Source of the DNA: Myxococcota bacterium
Lineage (GTDB): Bacteria; Myxococcota_A; Bradymonadia; UBA7976; UBA1532
Assembly (NCBI GenBank): GCA_963169045.1
Contig: CAUJDF010000070.1
Span: forward strand, 1-64,000
DNA: 64,000 nt
Direction: 5' to 3'
Shown: one piece after another, positions 43,961 to 53,198 of the stretch
Layout of the letters: each line of letters starts with the position of its first letter
Numbering within the stretch: the stretch's first letter is position 1
The notes under the pieces: generated by a model
Databases searched by the model: none
What the model was told of the DNA's origin: nothing
The model's input: only the letters and a program-made list of their open reading frames with translations
Made by a program: the position numbers and the translations under genes

Positions 43961-44524
43961 ATGGCCGATCTCATGAAGAACGGATCCGTCAACGGCGTGG
44001 ACGTGGCGCGTCTCCAGGAGACCATGCACCTGATCGAGGGCGACAAGCGCATCGCGAAGTCGCGCTTCGAGGCCGACAACCGCTGGATCTCCGGCGGCGA
44101 GAACCGCAGCCGGATCGACCACTTTTTCGGCGCCTGCGAGGACCGCCGGCACGAGCAGGCGTTCGAGCTGAGCGCCGATGAGCCGCCCCTGCTGCTGGGC
44201 CAGGATCGCGGCGCCAACCCCGTCGAGCACGTGCTGCACGCGCTCGCCGCGTGCCTGACGACGTCGCTCGTCTATCAGGCCGCGGCGCGCGGCATCAAGC
44301 TGACGTCCGTGAAGTCCCACCTCGAGGGCGACCTCGACCTGCGCGGCTTCCTCGGCATGGACGCGTCGGTGCGCAACGGCTACGAAGGCATCCGCGTGCG
44401 CTTCGAGATCGAGGGCGACGCGCCGCGCGAGCAGCTCGACGAGCTCTGTCGGATGGCCCAGGAGCGCTCGCCCGTCTTCGACATCATCACCAACCGCGTG
44501 CCGGTGAAGGTCGAGATGGCCTGA
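43961..44524 (+). CDS. OsmC-family peroxidase-like protein
   Basis: 187 residues. The OsmC fold is indicated by RSRIDHFFGACEDRRHEQAFELSADEP, a Cys-bearing helix HALAACLTTSLVYQAAARGI, and a C-terminal Cys in DELCRMAQERSPVFDII, the two-Cys arrangement used by OsmC/Ohr to reduce organic peroxides. Start ATG 43961 has GGAGGT upstream. Divergent from the thiol transporter. Confidence 0.88.
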   Translation: MADLMKNGSVNGVDVARLQETMHLIEGDKRIAKSRFEADNRWISGGENRSRIDHFFGACEDRRHEQAFELSADEPPLLLGQDRGANPVEHVLHALAACLTTSLVYQAAARGIKLTSVKSHLEGDLDLRGFLGMDASVRNGYEGIRVRFEIEGDAPREQLDELCRMAQERSPVFDIITNRVPVKVEMA

Positions 44525-44563
44525 GGCCCCGGCGACGGAGGGGGGTGCGGTGCCCCAATGGCA

Positions 44564-44581
44564 TCCTGAAGGCCTTCAGGA
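44564..44581. other. 18-bp perfect palindrome between convergent genes
   Basis: TCCTGAAGGCCTTCAGGA reads the same on both strands and lies between the ends of the osmC-like and DUF4215 genes. With no loop it is a poor hairpin terminator; it could be a protein-binding site or a decayed bidirectional terminator. Confidence 0.4.
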
Positions 44582-44674
44582 CTCGACAGGCGTGGTCGTG
44601 ACGCGCGCTCGCGCGAAGTTGCACGACGGCGACGGGACGCCCGCCGCCGCAGCCGCGAACGGAGCATCCGGCGG

Positions 44675-46561
44675 TCAGGGCGTCACCGCGACGCGATAGC
44701 GGAAGGCCGCCTCGGCCGACGTCCGGAAGCCGAGCGTGTGGTCGCGGTTGGCCCCGTTCACCGTCCAGCGGACGAGGAAGCTGCCCGGGGGCACCCGCTC
44801 CCGACAGTCCACGCCGCGCGTGCCGCAGAACGTGAGGTCGGCGCACGCGACGCCGTCGACGCTGAACGTGCGGCACGACAGCAGCGCGTCGCGCTCGTAG
44901 TAGACCCTCGCGACCTGGCTCGGGGCGTCGCCGAGCCGCGCCCGGAAGAAGTCGACCTCGCCGGGACGCAGCACGCCGAGCAGCCCCTCGCCCAGGGCGT
45001 CGGCGTCGGCCGCGCGGTCGTTGGGCTCCGACTCCGTGGCCTCGCAGGCGTTGGTGCAGGCGTCGCCCGGCACCCACTCCTCGTCGTTGCCGTCGTCGCA
45101 GCCCTCGAAGCCCGCGGCGCCGGGCGCGAGATCGGCGCGCCGGATGCCATCCCCGCAGGTCGCCGTCCGGCAGCGAGCGGTGCACGCGTCGTCGTCGGCG
45201 TCGTTGCCGTCGTCGCACATCTCGCCCACGTGCGCGATGGCGTCCCCGCAGCGCGCGATCGCGCAGGCGTTCGTGCAGCCGTCGGCGTCGTCGTCGTTGC
45301 CGTCGTCGCATTCTTCCGCGTCCGCCTGAACGAAGCCGTCGCCGCAGCGCGCGGCCACGCAGCCGGCGACGCACGCGTCGTCGTTGCCGGCGTCGCCGTC
45401 GTCGCACGCCTCGCCGGCCTGCACGAAGCCGTCGCCGCAACGCGCCGGCAGGCAGGCCGTCGTGCAGGCGTCGGTGTCGTCCTCGTTGCCGTCGTCGCAC
45501 CCCTCGCCCGCCTGGGTCATGCCATCGCCGCACCGCGCGATCCGGCAAGCGTTGGTGCAGCCGTCGCCGTCGTCGTCGTTGGCGTCGTCGCAGCCCTCGC
45601 CGTCCTGCACGACGCCGTCGCCGCAGCCCGGCACGCGGCACGCCGCGGTGCAGCCGTCGGTCTCCGCGTCGTTGCCGTCGTCGCACGCCTCGCCCGCCTG
45701 CACGATGCCGTCGCCGCAGAACGGCAGCCGGCACCCCGCGGTGCAGCGGTCGGCGTCCTCATCGTTGCCGTCGTCGCACTGCTCGCCGTCCTGCACGATG
45801 CCGTCGCCGCAGGCGGGCAGGCGGCACTCGTTGGTGCAGCCGTCGTTCGTCGCGGCGTTGCCGTCGTCGCACTGCTCGTCGCCGCTGCGCACGCCGTTGC
45901 CGCAGCGCGTGCGGCTGCAGTTGGTGTCGCAGCCGTCGCCGTTCTCGACGTTGGCGTCGTCGCACTCCTCGCCCGGGCCGACCTCGCCGTCGCCGCAGCC
46001 GGCCGCCACGCACGCCGCCGCCTCGCCGGGCGACGTGGCGCACACGCGGCCCGCGGGGCAGTCGACGGCATCGGCCCACACGCCGCGGGGCGTGCACTCC
46101 TGGATGCGCTCGCCCCGGCAGCGGCTCTGCCCCGGCTGGCAGTCGTCGCCGCCGCAGTCGACGGGGCAGGCCTCGAACGACTCGCCCGGCTCGCACACGC
46201 CGTTGCCGCAGCCGGTGGGCGCCCGGCAGAGGATGCCGTCGGTCGGCGACACCCGCTCGACGCCGAAGTCGCATGGCACGACGAGCGCGCAGACCAGGCG
46301 GCACGACCCCGAGCCGACGCAGGCGTTGCTCACCGCGCCGCTGCCCGAGGCGCCGAGCGGCCCGTCGGACACCGCGATGCTGCCCGCCTCGTTGCAGACC
46401 GCCTCGGCGTCGGCCTCGAGCCGGGGCACGGTGTTCGGCGGACACTGCGCGACGAGGTCGTTCTGCACGCACTCCCTCGCAGCCCGCGTGCCCTGCTCCG
46501 CGCCCTCTTGGGTGCCGCAGGCCGCGATCCAGACGGCGCCGAGCGCCAGGAAACGTCTCAT
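44675..46561 (-). CDS. DUF4215 Cys-rich repeat lipoprotein, copy 2
   Basis: 628 residues. Signal peptide ending WIAAC, an N-terminal domain shared with its neighbour (NDLVAQCPPNT...GSGAVSNACVGSGSCRLVC...PTDGILCRAPTGCGNGVC), then about ten DUF4215 repeats of the form CGDGIVQ-x-GE-x-CDDGN-x3-D-x-C-x3-C, and a C-terminal beta domain (ESEPNDRAADADALGEGLLGVLRPGEVDFF) resembling pre-peptidase C-terminal folds. Surface-exposed, function unknown. GAGGT precedes the ATG; 9 bp separate it from copy 1. Confidence 0.88.
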   Translation of the reverse strand: MRRFLALGAVWIAACGTQEGAEQGTRAARECVQNDLVAQCPPNTVPRLEADAEAVCNEAGSIAVSDGPLGASGSGAVSNACVGSGSCRLVCALVVPCDFGVERVSPTDGILCRAPTGCGNGVCEPGESFEACPVDCGGDDCQPGQSRCRGERIQECTPRGVWADAVDCPAGRVCATSPGEAAACVAAGCGDGEVGPGEECDDANVENGDGCDTNCSRTRCGNGVRSGDEQCDDGNAATNDGCTNECRLPACGDGIVQDGEQCDDGNDEDADRCTAGCRLPFCGDGIVQAGEACDDGNDAETDGCTAACRVPGCGDGVVQDGEGCDDANDDDGDGCTNACRIARCGDGMTQAGEGCDDGNEDDTDACTTACLPARCGDGFVQAGEACDDGDAGNDDACVAGCVAARCGDGFVQADAEECDDGNDDDADGCTNACAIARCGDAIAHVGEMCDDGNDADDDACTARCRTATCGDGIRRADLAPGAAGFEGCDDGNDEEWVPGDACTNACEATESEPNDRAADADALGEGLLGVLRPGEVDFFRARLGDAPSQVARVYYERDALLSCRTFSVDGVACADLTFCGTRGVDCRERVPPGSFLVRWTVNGANRDHTLGFRTSAEAAFRYRVAVTP

Positions 46562-46570
46562 GGCTGAACC

Positions 46571-48502
46571 TCAGCGGTTGTCCGTCACGCGGAGCTGGTA
46601 GGTGATGGTGTCGGCCACCGCCGACGTGATCCCGAAGGCGTACTCGCCGCCCACGGTGCCCGGGAACGTCCAGCGGAAGCCGCTGCGCGTGCGCACCAGC
46701 GGGAAGCAGGGGTTGGGATCGACGGGGTTCGGGTCCACCAGGCGCGGGCAGGCGCCGTTGCGCACCGCGCACAGGGTCACCGGACACTGCTCGGCGCCGC
46801 GTCGCGAGAAGCTCAGGTCGAACGTCCAGGTGAGCTCGAGCCCGTCCGGGCACTGCTCGCCCTGGCCCACGCCGCAGCCCAGATGGAACTGGAAGTAGTC
46901 GGTGTCGCCCCGCGCGAGCTGGCCGTGGACGAAGCCGGCGTCGATGCGGTCGCCGGCGTTGAACTGGTTGTTCGGCTCGGTCTCGGTGGGCTCGCAGCTC
47001 GCGTTGCAGCCGTCGTAGGCCACGCGGTCGCTGCCGTCGTCGCAGTACTCGAAGCCCGGCTGGCCCGCGGTCAGGTCGGTGCGCACGACGCGGTCGCCGC
47101 AGCGCGCCGCCGCGCAGCCGTTGGTGCAGGCGTCGGCGTCGTCGGCGTTGCCGTCGTCGCAGACCTCGTCGGGGTGCGCGAGGCCGTCGCCGCACCGCGG
47201 AAAGACACACTGCCGCGTGCACTCGTCGTCGTCGCTCTCGTTGCCGTCGTCGCACGCCTCGACGCCGGCCCGCACGAAGCCGTCGCCGCAGACCGCCAGC
47301 GCGCAGCCCTGCGTGCAGCCGTCGTCGTCGTCGTCGTTGCCGTCGTCGCACGCCTCGACGCCCGCCTGCACCACGCCGTCGCCGCACCGGGCCGCCGCGC
47401 AGTCGTTCGTGCACGCGTCGTCGTTGGCGTCGTTGCCGTCGTCGCAGACCTCGCCCGCCTGCTGGATGCCGTCGCCGCAGCCCGGCCGCCGGCAGTCGTT
47501 GCTGCACTCGTCGGCGTTCTCCTCGTTGCCGTCGTCGCAGCCCTCGCCGTCCTGCGCCACGCCGTCGCCGCAGGCCGCGCGGACGCACGTCGTCACGCAC
47601 GCGTCGGTGTCGTCGTCGTTGCCGTCGTCGCACTGCTCCCCGGCCTGGACGAAGCCGTCGCCGCACTCGGGCAGGCGGCAGAAGGCCGTGCAGGCGTCGG
47701 TGTGCGCGTCGTTGCCGTCGTCGCACGCCTCGCCGGCCTGCACGATGCCGTCGCCGCACCGCGGGAGCTGGCAGTCGTTGGTGCAGTCGTCGTTGTCGGC
47801 GCGGTTGCCGTCGTCGCACGCCTCGCCCGCGGTGCGCAGGCCGTTGCCGCAGCCGGTCAGCGTGCAGTTGGAGTCGCAGCCGTCGCCCTCGGTGCCGTTG
47901 CCGTCGTCGCAGAGCTCGCCCTCGTCGGCGACGCCGTCGCCGCACGAGCTGACGCGGCACGCCGCCCCGCCCTCGGCGCGGCACTGCTGCGGCGCCGGGC
48001 ACGGCTCGGGCTCGGCCCACACCCCGCGCGGCGTGCACCGCTGCAGGTCGTTGCCCACGCAGCGCATCTCGCCCGGCGAGCAGTCCATGCCGCCGCAGTC
48101 GATCGGACAGTCCTCGAACGACTCCCCGGGGTCGCACACGCGGTTGCCGCAGCCCGTCGGCGCGCGGCAGATGATGCCGTCGGTGGGCGAGACGCGCTCG
48201 ACGCCGAGCTCGCAGGGCGCGAGCAGCTCGCAGACCAGGCGGCACGAGCCGCTGCCCACGCAGGCGGCCGACACCGCGCCGCTGCCCGAGCGCCCGATCG
48301 CGTTCTGCGACACGTCGACGCTGCCCTGCGCCGAGCAGACCGCTTCGGCGTCGGCCTCGAGGCGGGCCATCGTGTTCGGTGGGCACTGCGCCACCAGGTC
48401 GTTGCGCGCGCACTCCGTGGCGGGTGCCGTCCCCGACTTCGCCCCCTCTTGCGCCGTACATCCCGCGCTCGTGAGCGCGACCAGGAACCACAGGCGTCTC
48501 AT
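46571..48502 (-). CDS. DUF4215 Cys-rich repeat lipoprotein, copy 1
   Basis: 643 residues, paralogue of the next gene with the same order: lipoprotein signal (ending TSAGC), shared N-terminal domain, ten to eleven DUF4215 repeats, and a C-terminal beta domain beginning TETEPNNQFNAGDRIDAG. The ATG at 48502 has GGGGGAGA upstream; the longer in-frame start at 48586 lacks a signal peptide. First of a two-gene operon. Confidence 0.88.
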   Translation of the reverse strand: MRRLWFLVALTSAGCTAQEGAKSGTAPATECARNDLVAQCPPNTMARLEADAEAVCSAQGSVDVSQNAIGRSGSGAVSAACVGSGSCRLVCELLAPCELGVERVSPTDGIICRAPTGCGNRVCDPGESFEDCPIDCGGMDCSPGEMRCVGNDLQRCTPRGVWAEPEPCPAPQQCRAEGGAACRVSSCGDGVADEGELCDDGNGTEGDGCDSNCTLTGCGNGLRTAGEACDDGNRADNDDCTNDCQLPRCGDGIVQAGEACDDGNDAHTDACTAFCRLPECGDGFVQAGEQCDDGNDDDTDACVTTCVRAACGDGVAQDGEGCDDGNEENADECSNDCRRPGCGDGIQQAGEVCDDGNDANDDACTNDCAAARCGDGVVQAGVEACDDGNDDDDDGCTQGCALAVCGDGFVRAGVEACDDGNESDDDECTRQCVFPRCGDGLAHPDEVCDDGNADDADACTNGCAAARCGDRVVRTDLTAGQPGFEYCDDGSDRVAYDGCNASCEPTETEPNNQFNAGDRIDAGFVHGQLARGDTDYFQFHLGCGVGQGEQCPDGLELTWTFDLSFSRRGAEQCPVTLCAVRNGACPRLVDPNPVDPNPCFPLVRTRSGFRWTFPGTVGGEYAFGITSAVADTITYQLRVTDNR

Positions 48503-48721
48503 GCGTTCTCCCCCGGACCCCACCGCGCTCCGGCCGTCGGCCGGATCGTTCTCGAGACACCCGCCGCGCGCCGACGCGGCGGGCACCCCGTCCGCAGTGA
48601 CGAGGGGCGTTCCGTCGTTTTGCGGAGATCGAACGAATCGCGGCGTTGGAGGAGCGACGTTCCTTCATCACAACTTCGCTCGCGACGCGGCATCCCGATG
48701 CAGTCACGTCGGAGGTGTGTC

Positions 48722-50407
48722 ATGCGAAGAGCCTGGCTCGCGATGGCGCTGATCGGCTGCTCCGACGAGCTGCCGAACGACCGCGGGGTCTGGTACCTGT
48801 GCAACGTCGGCATCTCGGTGGACACCGGCTCGGGCAGCGGTGACCTGACCGGCGGGGCGGGCCTCCAGCTCCGCGTCTGCGGCAACCCGGGCCTGCCCGC
48901 CGGCGACGTCAACGGGGCCTGCATCGACCAGTGCGAGGACGACCTCGGCGGCTTCTGCTTCGGCCTCGGCTACGACTCGGGCAGCGACGAGTTCGAGCTC
49001 TTCGAGTGCGGGCCCGACTGCTTCGCCAACGGCACCCCCATCCAGACCGGCGAGTCCTGTGCCGACGGATCGATCGTCCCGGGGCCGCCGGCCCTCGCCC
49101 AGGCGGACGTGACGCTCGACCCCACCGCGCGCTTCGTGCTCGACGTCGACGACGAGTCGAGCGGCGAGGTCCTCGCGCAGGGCGCCCTGAAGTACACCGC
49201 CGTCCCCTGCGACACCGCGCCGTGCCCGTTCCACCTCGCCGCCTTCCGGTTCACCACGCCCGACTTCGAGATCGCCGACGTGCCGATCACCGGCGTGCTC
49301 GTGCAGTCCGCCGGGCTCGCGGTCGGCACCATCGACGCCGCCGGCAACTTCACGCTGCCGCCGGGCCAGGTCCGCGCCTCGGTGAACTTCCACGCGGACG
49401 GCGACCGCGGCAGCATCACGCTCACCAACGCCGCGCCGATGACCGGCCACGCGAACCCGAACGCCGACACCTTCACCATCAACGGGCAGTTCAGCCAGGA
49501 CGAGGTGTCGGTGAGCCTGATGCTCTCCGGCTTCCACACGAACCTGCCGCCGGTCGCCGACTTCACGCCGCGGGCCGACGTCGAGTGCACGGGACCGCAG
49601 GGGGCGCAGGTGACGCTCGACGCCAGCCCCTCGACCGACCCCGAGGGCGAGGCGGACATCGGGTTCTTCCGGTGGCGCGCGCGCGGCGTGAACCTCGGGA
49701 GCGGCCCGCAGGTCTCGACCCTGCTGCCGTTCGGCGCCTCGACCGTCGGCCTCGGCGTCGTCGACCGCCAGCTCGCCCGGGACGCGCTCGTGCGCACCCT
49801 CACGGTCGTCGACACGACACCGCCGACGGTGACCGCGCCCCCGGACCTCGCGGTCGAGTGCACGTCGCCCGGCGGCACGCCCGTCGCGCTCGGCACGGCC
49901 ACCGCCGCCGACGTGTGCGACGCCACGCTCGCCCTGAGCAACGACGCCCCGGCGGCCTTCTCGCTCGGGGCGACGACCGTGACCTGGTCCTCCACGGACG
50001 ACGCGTCGAACACGGGCACCGACACCCAGGAGGTCCGCGTCGCCGACACCACGCCGCCGGCGCTGGCCGTGACGGTCACACCCGCGGTCCTCTGGCCGCC
50101 GAACCACGCGCTCGTGCCGATCGAGGCCCGGATCGACGTCCGCGACGTCTGCGACGCGAACCCGACCGTCCGCCTGGTCTCGATCGTGAGCAACGAGCCC
50201 GACGACGCCCGAGGCGACGGCCACACCGCGCCCGACGTCCAGGGCGCCGCGCTCGGCGCCGACGACCGCGGCTTCCTGCTGCGGGCCGAGCGTTCCGGCC
50301 CCGGCGCCGGGCGCGTCTACACGATCACGTACGAGGCGCGCGACGCGAGCGGCAACACGACCCGCACGCAGGCGACCGTGACGGTGCCGAAGAGCCGGGG
50401 CCGCTGA
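48722..50407 (+). CDS. Lipoprotein with PKD-like and HYR domains
   Basis: 561 residues. Lipoprotein signal ending ALIGC, a Cys-containing N-terminal region, a beta middle, then a PKD-like segment (PPVADFTPRADVECTGPQGAQVTLDASPSTDPEGE split here only by naming its ends at about 280-315) and a HYR-type Ig-like domain (about 365-435) with TPPTVTAPPDLAVECT and GATTVTWSSTDDASN. A last beta domain (TPPALAVTVTPAVLWPPNH) ends the protein. Such domains mediate adhesion or spacing at the cell surface. GGAGGT precedes the ATG. Confidence 0.82.
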   Translation: MRRAWLAMALIGCSDELPNDRGVWYLCNVGISVDTGSGSGDLTGGAGLQLRVCGNPGLPAGDVNGACIDQCEDDLGGFCFGLGYDSGSDEFELFECGPDCFANGTPIQTGESCADGSIVPGPPALAQADVTLDPTARFVLDVDDESSGEVLAQGALKYTAVPCDTAPCPFHLAAFRFTTPDFEIADVPITGVLVQSAGLAVGTIDAAGNFTLPPGQVRASVNFHADGDRGSITLTNAAPMTGHANPNADTFTINGQFSQDEVSVSLMLSGFHTNLPPVADFTPRADVECTGPQGAQVTLDASPSTDPEGEADIGFFRWRARGVNLGSGPQVSTLLPFGASTVGLGVVDRQLARDALVRTLTVVDTTPPTVTAPPDLAVECTSPGGTPVALGTATAADVCDATLALSNDAPAAFSLGATTVTWSSTDDASNTGTDTQEVRVADTTPPALAVTVTPAVLWPPNHALVPIEARIDVRDVCDANPTVRLVSIVSNEPDDARGDGHTAPDVQGAALGADDRGFLLRAERSGPGAGRVYTITYEARDASGNTTRTQATVTVPKSRGR

Positions 50408-51017
50408 CGAGCCCGCGCCGGGCGCCGCCGCGCGGCCGGCGAGCGCCGTCGGCGCGCGGCGCTTCGGCGGTCGCGTCGTGGTCGCCGCACGCGCCGGACC
50501 GTGGGCGTGGCGCAGCCGAGGACGCGGCGGCGAGGGCGTGTCATCGGCAGGCAGGGCAGGCGGCGACGCGCGCCCACCGCGGCGGGCAGCGCGCCTGTTG
50601 CGCCCGACGGCGGCGTCCTTCCCCGGGCAGCGCGCGTGTTGCGCCCGACGGCGGCGTCCTTCCCCGGGCAGCGCGCCTGTTGCGCCCGGCGGCGGCGGTC
50701 TTCCCGGGGCAGCGCGCCTGTTGCGTCCGGCGGCGGCGGTCTTCCCGGGGCAGCGCGCCTGTTGCGCCCGGCGGCGGCGGTCTTCCCGGGGCAGCGCGCC
50801 TGTTGCGCCCGGCGGCGGCGTTCTTCCCGGGGCAGCGCGCCTGTTGCGCCCGGCGGCGGCGTCCTTCCCGGGGCAGCGCGCCTGTTGCGCCCGACGGCGG
50901 CGTTCTTCCCGGGGCAGCGCGCCTGTTGCGCCCGACGGCGGCGTTCTTCCCGGGGCAGCGCAGCGCCCGGAGACGGCGGACGCCCCCGGGCCAGCGCGGT
51001 GGCGCGGCAGGGAGCGG
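50408..51017. other. Gene-free interval carrying a 41-bp minisatellite
   Basis: 610 bp between two convergent genes. Apart from the tandem repeat listed separately I see no gene. All frames read open through it only because the repeat unit lacks stop codons. Confidence 0.7.
50586..50954. repeat. 41-bp tandem repeat, nine full copies
   Basis: Units start at 50586, 50627, 50668, 50709, 50750, 50791, 50832, 50873 and 50914, with a partial tenth from 50955. Each starts GCAGCGCGCCTGTTGCGCCC and ends in CTTCCCGGG; copies differ at a few positions, mostly C/T or A/G. The period is not a multiple of three. Confidence 0.95.
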
Positions 51018-51308
51018 TCAGTTGAGGGGCGGGCTCGGCTCCTCGGGGTCGGCCTCGACGCGGCCGGGCCGGCGCACCGAGGGCCGGACGCGCTCGGCCT
51101 GCTCCGCGTCGTGCGCTTCGTCCGCCGCGACCATCGCCGCCGCGTCGCGCCGGATCACGTCGCCGAGCGCGCGGATCGTCGCCGCGGCGTCGGGCGCCTC
51201 GCCGAGCAGCGCCTTCAGCTTCTCGCCCACCGCCGGTCCGTGTGTCTCGGCCGCCTGCATCACGAGCAGCGCCGAGCGATTGCGGTCGAGGACCACCTTC
51301 GATGCCAT
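51018..51308 (-). CDS. Small helical hypothetical protein
   Basis: 96 residues from the ATG at 51308 with GGGAGGT upstream. A helical region (NRSALLVMQAAETHGPAVGEKLKALLGEAPDAAATIRALGDVI, residues about 9-51) and a charged tail rich in Asp/Glu/Arg. No family recognised. It is convergent with the HYR-domain lipoprotein gene across the minisatellite. Confidence 0.7.
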   Translation of the reverse strand: MASKVVLDRNRSALLVMQAAETHGPAVGEKLKALLGEAPDAAATIRALGDVIRRDAAAMVAADEAHDAEQAERVRPSVRRPGRVEADPEEPSPPLN

Positions 51309-51464
51309 GCCCACCTCCCATCGAGTGCCTCGAGTCTGCCCCGCCCCACCGCGCATCGCCACGCGGTGGCGCCCGACGAACGCGCGGGCGTCGCCCTCGG
51401 TCGTCCCAGGCGGAACGTCGCGCTCTCCTCGCCCGGCGCACGGACCGTCCGATAGAGTGCGCGC

Positions 51465-52145
51465 ATGGAATTCGCCCTCCTCGCGTTCGCGCTCGGCGTC
51501 GGCTACGCGCTGCGCCGCCTCTTCACCCGCCGCCGGTCCGTGCTGGAGGTGGCGCTCGAGCACCTCGCGCGGGGCGCCCCGGTGCGCGCCGAGCACGTCG
51601 CCGAGCGAGCGGTCCGGGCGGCGCGCCGGCCGGCGGACCGGGCGCGCGCCCGCCTCGTGCTGGCGCGCGTCCTCGTCGAGACCGGCGAGCTCCGCCGCGC
51701 GGCGGCCACGCTCGACGAGGCGCAGCCGGTCCTCGACGAGGTCGGCGACGAGGCGGCCCGCGCCGAGGCGGCCGCGATGCGCGCGCGGATCGAAGAAGCC
51801 CGCGCCACGGTCCCCGCCGGCGACGGCGACCCCGGCGCGGCGATCGACCTCGCGCCGGGCGGCGCCCCCGACGCGCCGCCGCCGGACCCGCCCTCGATCG
51901 CCGACCGCTGCGGCGGGGGCGGCTGCGGCTGCCGCGTCGAAGGCGAGCTGCATCCCGAAGCCAGCCGGGCGCTCGCCAGGCTCCTTCAGCAGGGCGGGGC
52001 CGCCGGCCTCGTCCGCGCCGCCGAGATCCGGCGCGACGGCGACCGTCTCGTCCCCCGCGTGACGCTCGCCGGCAACCTCACGCCCGAGCAGGAGCGCACC
52101 GTCGAGCAGGCCGTCCGGGGCGCGATGAGCACGCTCTTCGGGTAG
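51465..52145 (+). CDS. Membrane-anchored TPR-like protein
   Basis: 226 residues. A short N-terminal hydrophobic segment (FALLAFALGVGYALRRLF) followed by helices resembling tetratricopeptide repeats (VLEVALEHLARGAPVRAEHVAERAVRAAR; LVLARVLVETGELRRAAATLDEAQPVL), a Pro/Asp linker, a CGGGGCGC motif and a C-terminal alpha/beta segment. No enzyme motif. Probably a small inner-membrane protein; function unknown. Confidence 0.65.
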   Translation: MEFALLAFALGVGYALRRLFTRRRSVLEVALEHLARGAPVRAEHVAERAVRAARRPADRARARLVLARVLVETGELRRAAATLDEAQPVLDEVGDEAARAEAAAMRARIEEARATVPAGDGDPGAAIDLAPGGAPDAPPPDPPSIADRCGGGGCGCRVEGELHPEASRALARLLQQGGAAGLVRAAEIRRDGDRLVPRVTLAGNLTPEQERTVEQAVRGAMSTLFG

Positions 52146-52328
52146 GCGACGAAGGGAGAGGCCTCGCGCCCGTCCGGCCCGACGAGCCGGAACGCCGCCG
52201 GGGAGCGGTAGAATGGGACGCTCCTGTCTGGAACGGACCGAGACCGAAGTGCGCCGCGCGACGCAGCGGCGGCCGGTCGGGGCCGGCCACAGGCAGCCGA
52301 AGTTGGCGAGACTCGCGTCGGAGAGAAG

Positions 52329-53102
52329 ATGCGGCGAACGACCGGCGCGCTGGCGGCGGTACTGCTGGGGGGCGGCTGCACCCTGGTCATCGACGTGGAC
52401 GGGCCGCTCCCCGACAGCGGCGCGGCGCCGTCGGCCGACGCGGCGCCGGCGCCGACGGACGGGGCCGCGACGCCCGACGCGGCGCCCCGCCCCGACGCCG
52501 CGCCGCCCCGCCCCGACGCGACCCCCGACGCCGCGCCGCCCCGCCCCGACGCCGCGCCGCCCCGCCCCGACGCGACCCCCGACGCCGCGCCGCCCCGCCC
52601 CGACGCCGCCCCCCCGCCCGACGCGGCGCCCGACCCCTGCGCGCCCGGCGGCTGCGAGTGGGCGCCCGGGCCCTGGAGCGACTGCCCCGTGACCTGCGGC
52701 GAAGGCCAGCAGCGGCGCGACGTCCAGTGCGTCGACGCCGCCGGCGCCGAGGTCTCCGCCGACCGCTGCGCCGAGCCCCGCCCCGAGCGGGTGCGCACCG
52801 TCGACTGCACCGTCCCGGAGGCCCGCGCCGTCTGCGTCGACGAGGCGGTCTGGTGGGCCGACGGCTGCGACGAGCCGGTGCGAGAATGGATCGACTGCGC
52901 GATCCGCGGCGGCTGCCGCGACGGCAGCTGCCTCTGCTCGGAGAAGCCTCGGCTGCACATCTGCTGCTGGACCGTCGCCCAGCACACGCGCTACGCGGGC
53001 TGCCTCGAGATCGAGGCGGCGACCATCCGCCAGCGCATCTGCCCGAACGGCCCCGACGACGTCGATCCCGGATGGGCCGCCGAGAACTGCCAAAGCCCCT
53101 GA
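52329..53102 (+). CDS. Lipoprotein with Pro/Asp repeat linker and thrombospondin type 1-like domain
   Basis: 257 residues. Signal ending LLGGGC, a long repetitive linker (DAAPPRPDATPDAAPPRPD pattern, about 30-100), a thrombospondin type 1-like block (WSDCPVTCGEGQQRRDVQC, about 115-160) and a Cys-rich C-terminus. Predicted surface-exposed adhesive or matrix protein. The linker is encoded by direct DNA repeats (about 52470-52620). A hairpin at 53157-53184 lies 55 bp past the stop. Confidence 0.75.
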   Translation: MRRTTGALAAVLLGGGCTLVIDVDGPLPDSGAAPSADAAPAPTDGAATPDAAPRPDAAPPRPDATPDAAPPRPDAAPPRPDATPDAAPPRPDAAPPPDAAPDPCAPGGCEWAPGPWSDCPVTCGEGQQRRDVQCVDAAGAEVSADRCAEPRPERVRTVDCTVPEARAVCVDEAVWWADGCDEPVREWIDCAIRGGCRDGSCLCSEKPRLHICCWTVAQHTRYAGCLEIEAATIRQRICPNGPDDVDPGWAAENCQSP

Positions 53103-53156
53103 TCGGGGACGGACGGCGAGCGGGCCGATGGCTCGCGCCTTCGGCGCGCGAACTTC

Positions 53157-53184
53157 GGGACCGACCCATTCGTAGGTCGGTCCC
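53157..53184. terminator. 10-bp stem hairpin after lipoprotein gene
   Basis: GGGACCGACC, an 8-base loop, then GGTCGGTCCC: a perfect ten-base stem 55 bp downstream of the stop at 53102. There is no T-run, so intrinsic termination is uncertain; the stem extends imperfectly on both sides and shares sequence with the 127-bp repeat. Confidence 0.5.
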
Positions 53185-53198
53185 GAGAATTCGCTCGC

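Noticed and set aside
45000-48000. Plus-strand ORFs opposite the DUF4215 genes
   Set aside because: They are Val/Ala-rich or Pro/Ser-rich mirror frames; the minus strand has signal peptides, ribosome sites and family repeats.
50586-50954. CRISPR array
   Set aside because: The copies are directly adjacent with no variable spacers and no cas genes are near.
50478-51455. Long ORFs through the 41-bp repeats
   Set aside because: All frames are open because the repeat unit has no stop; there is no start signal, and the unit is not a multiple of three.
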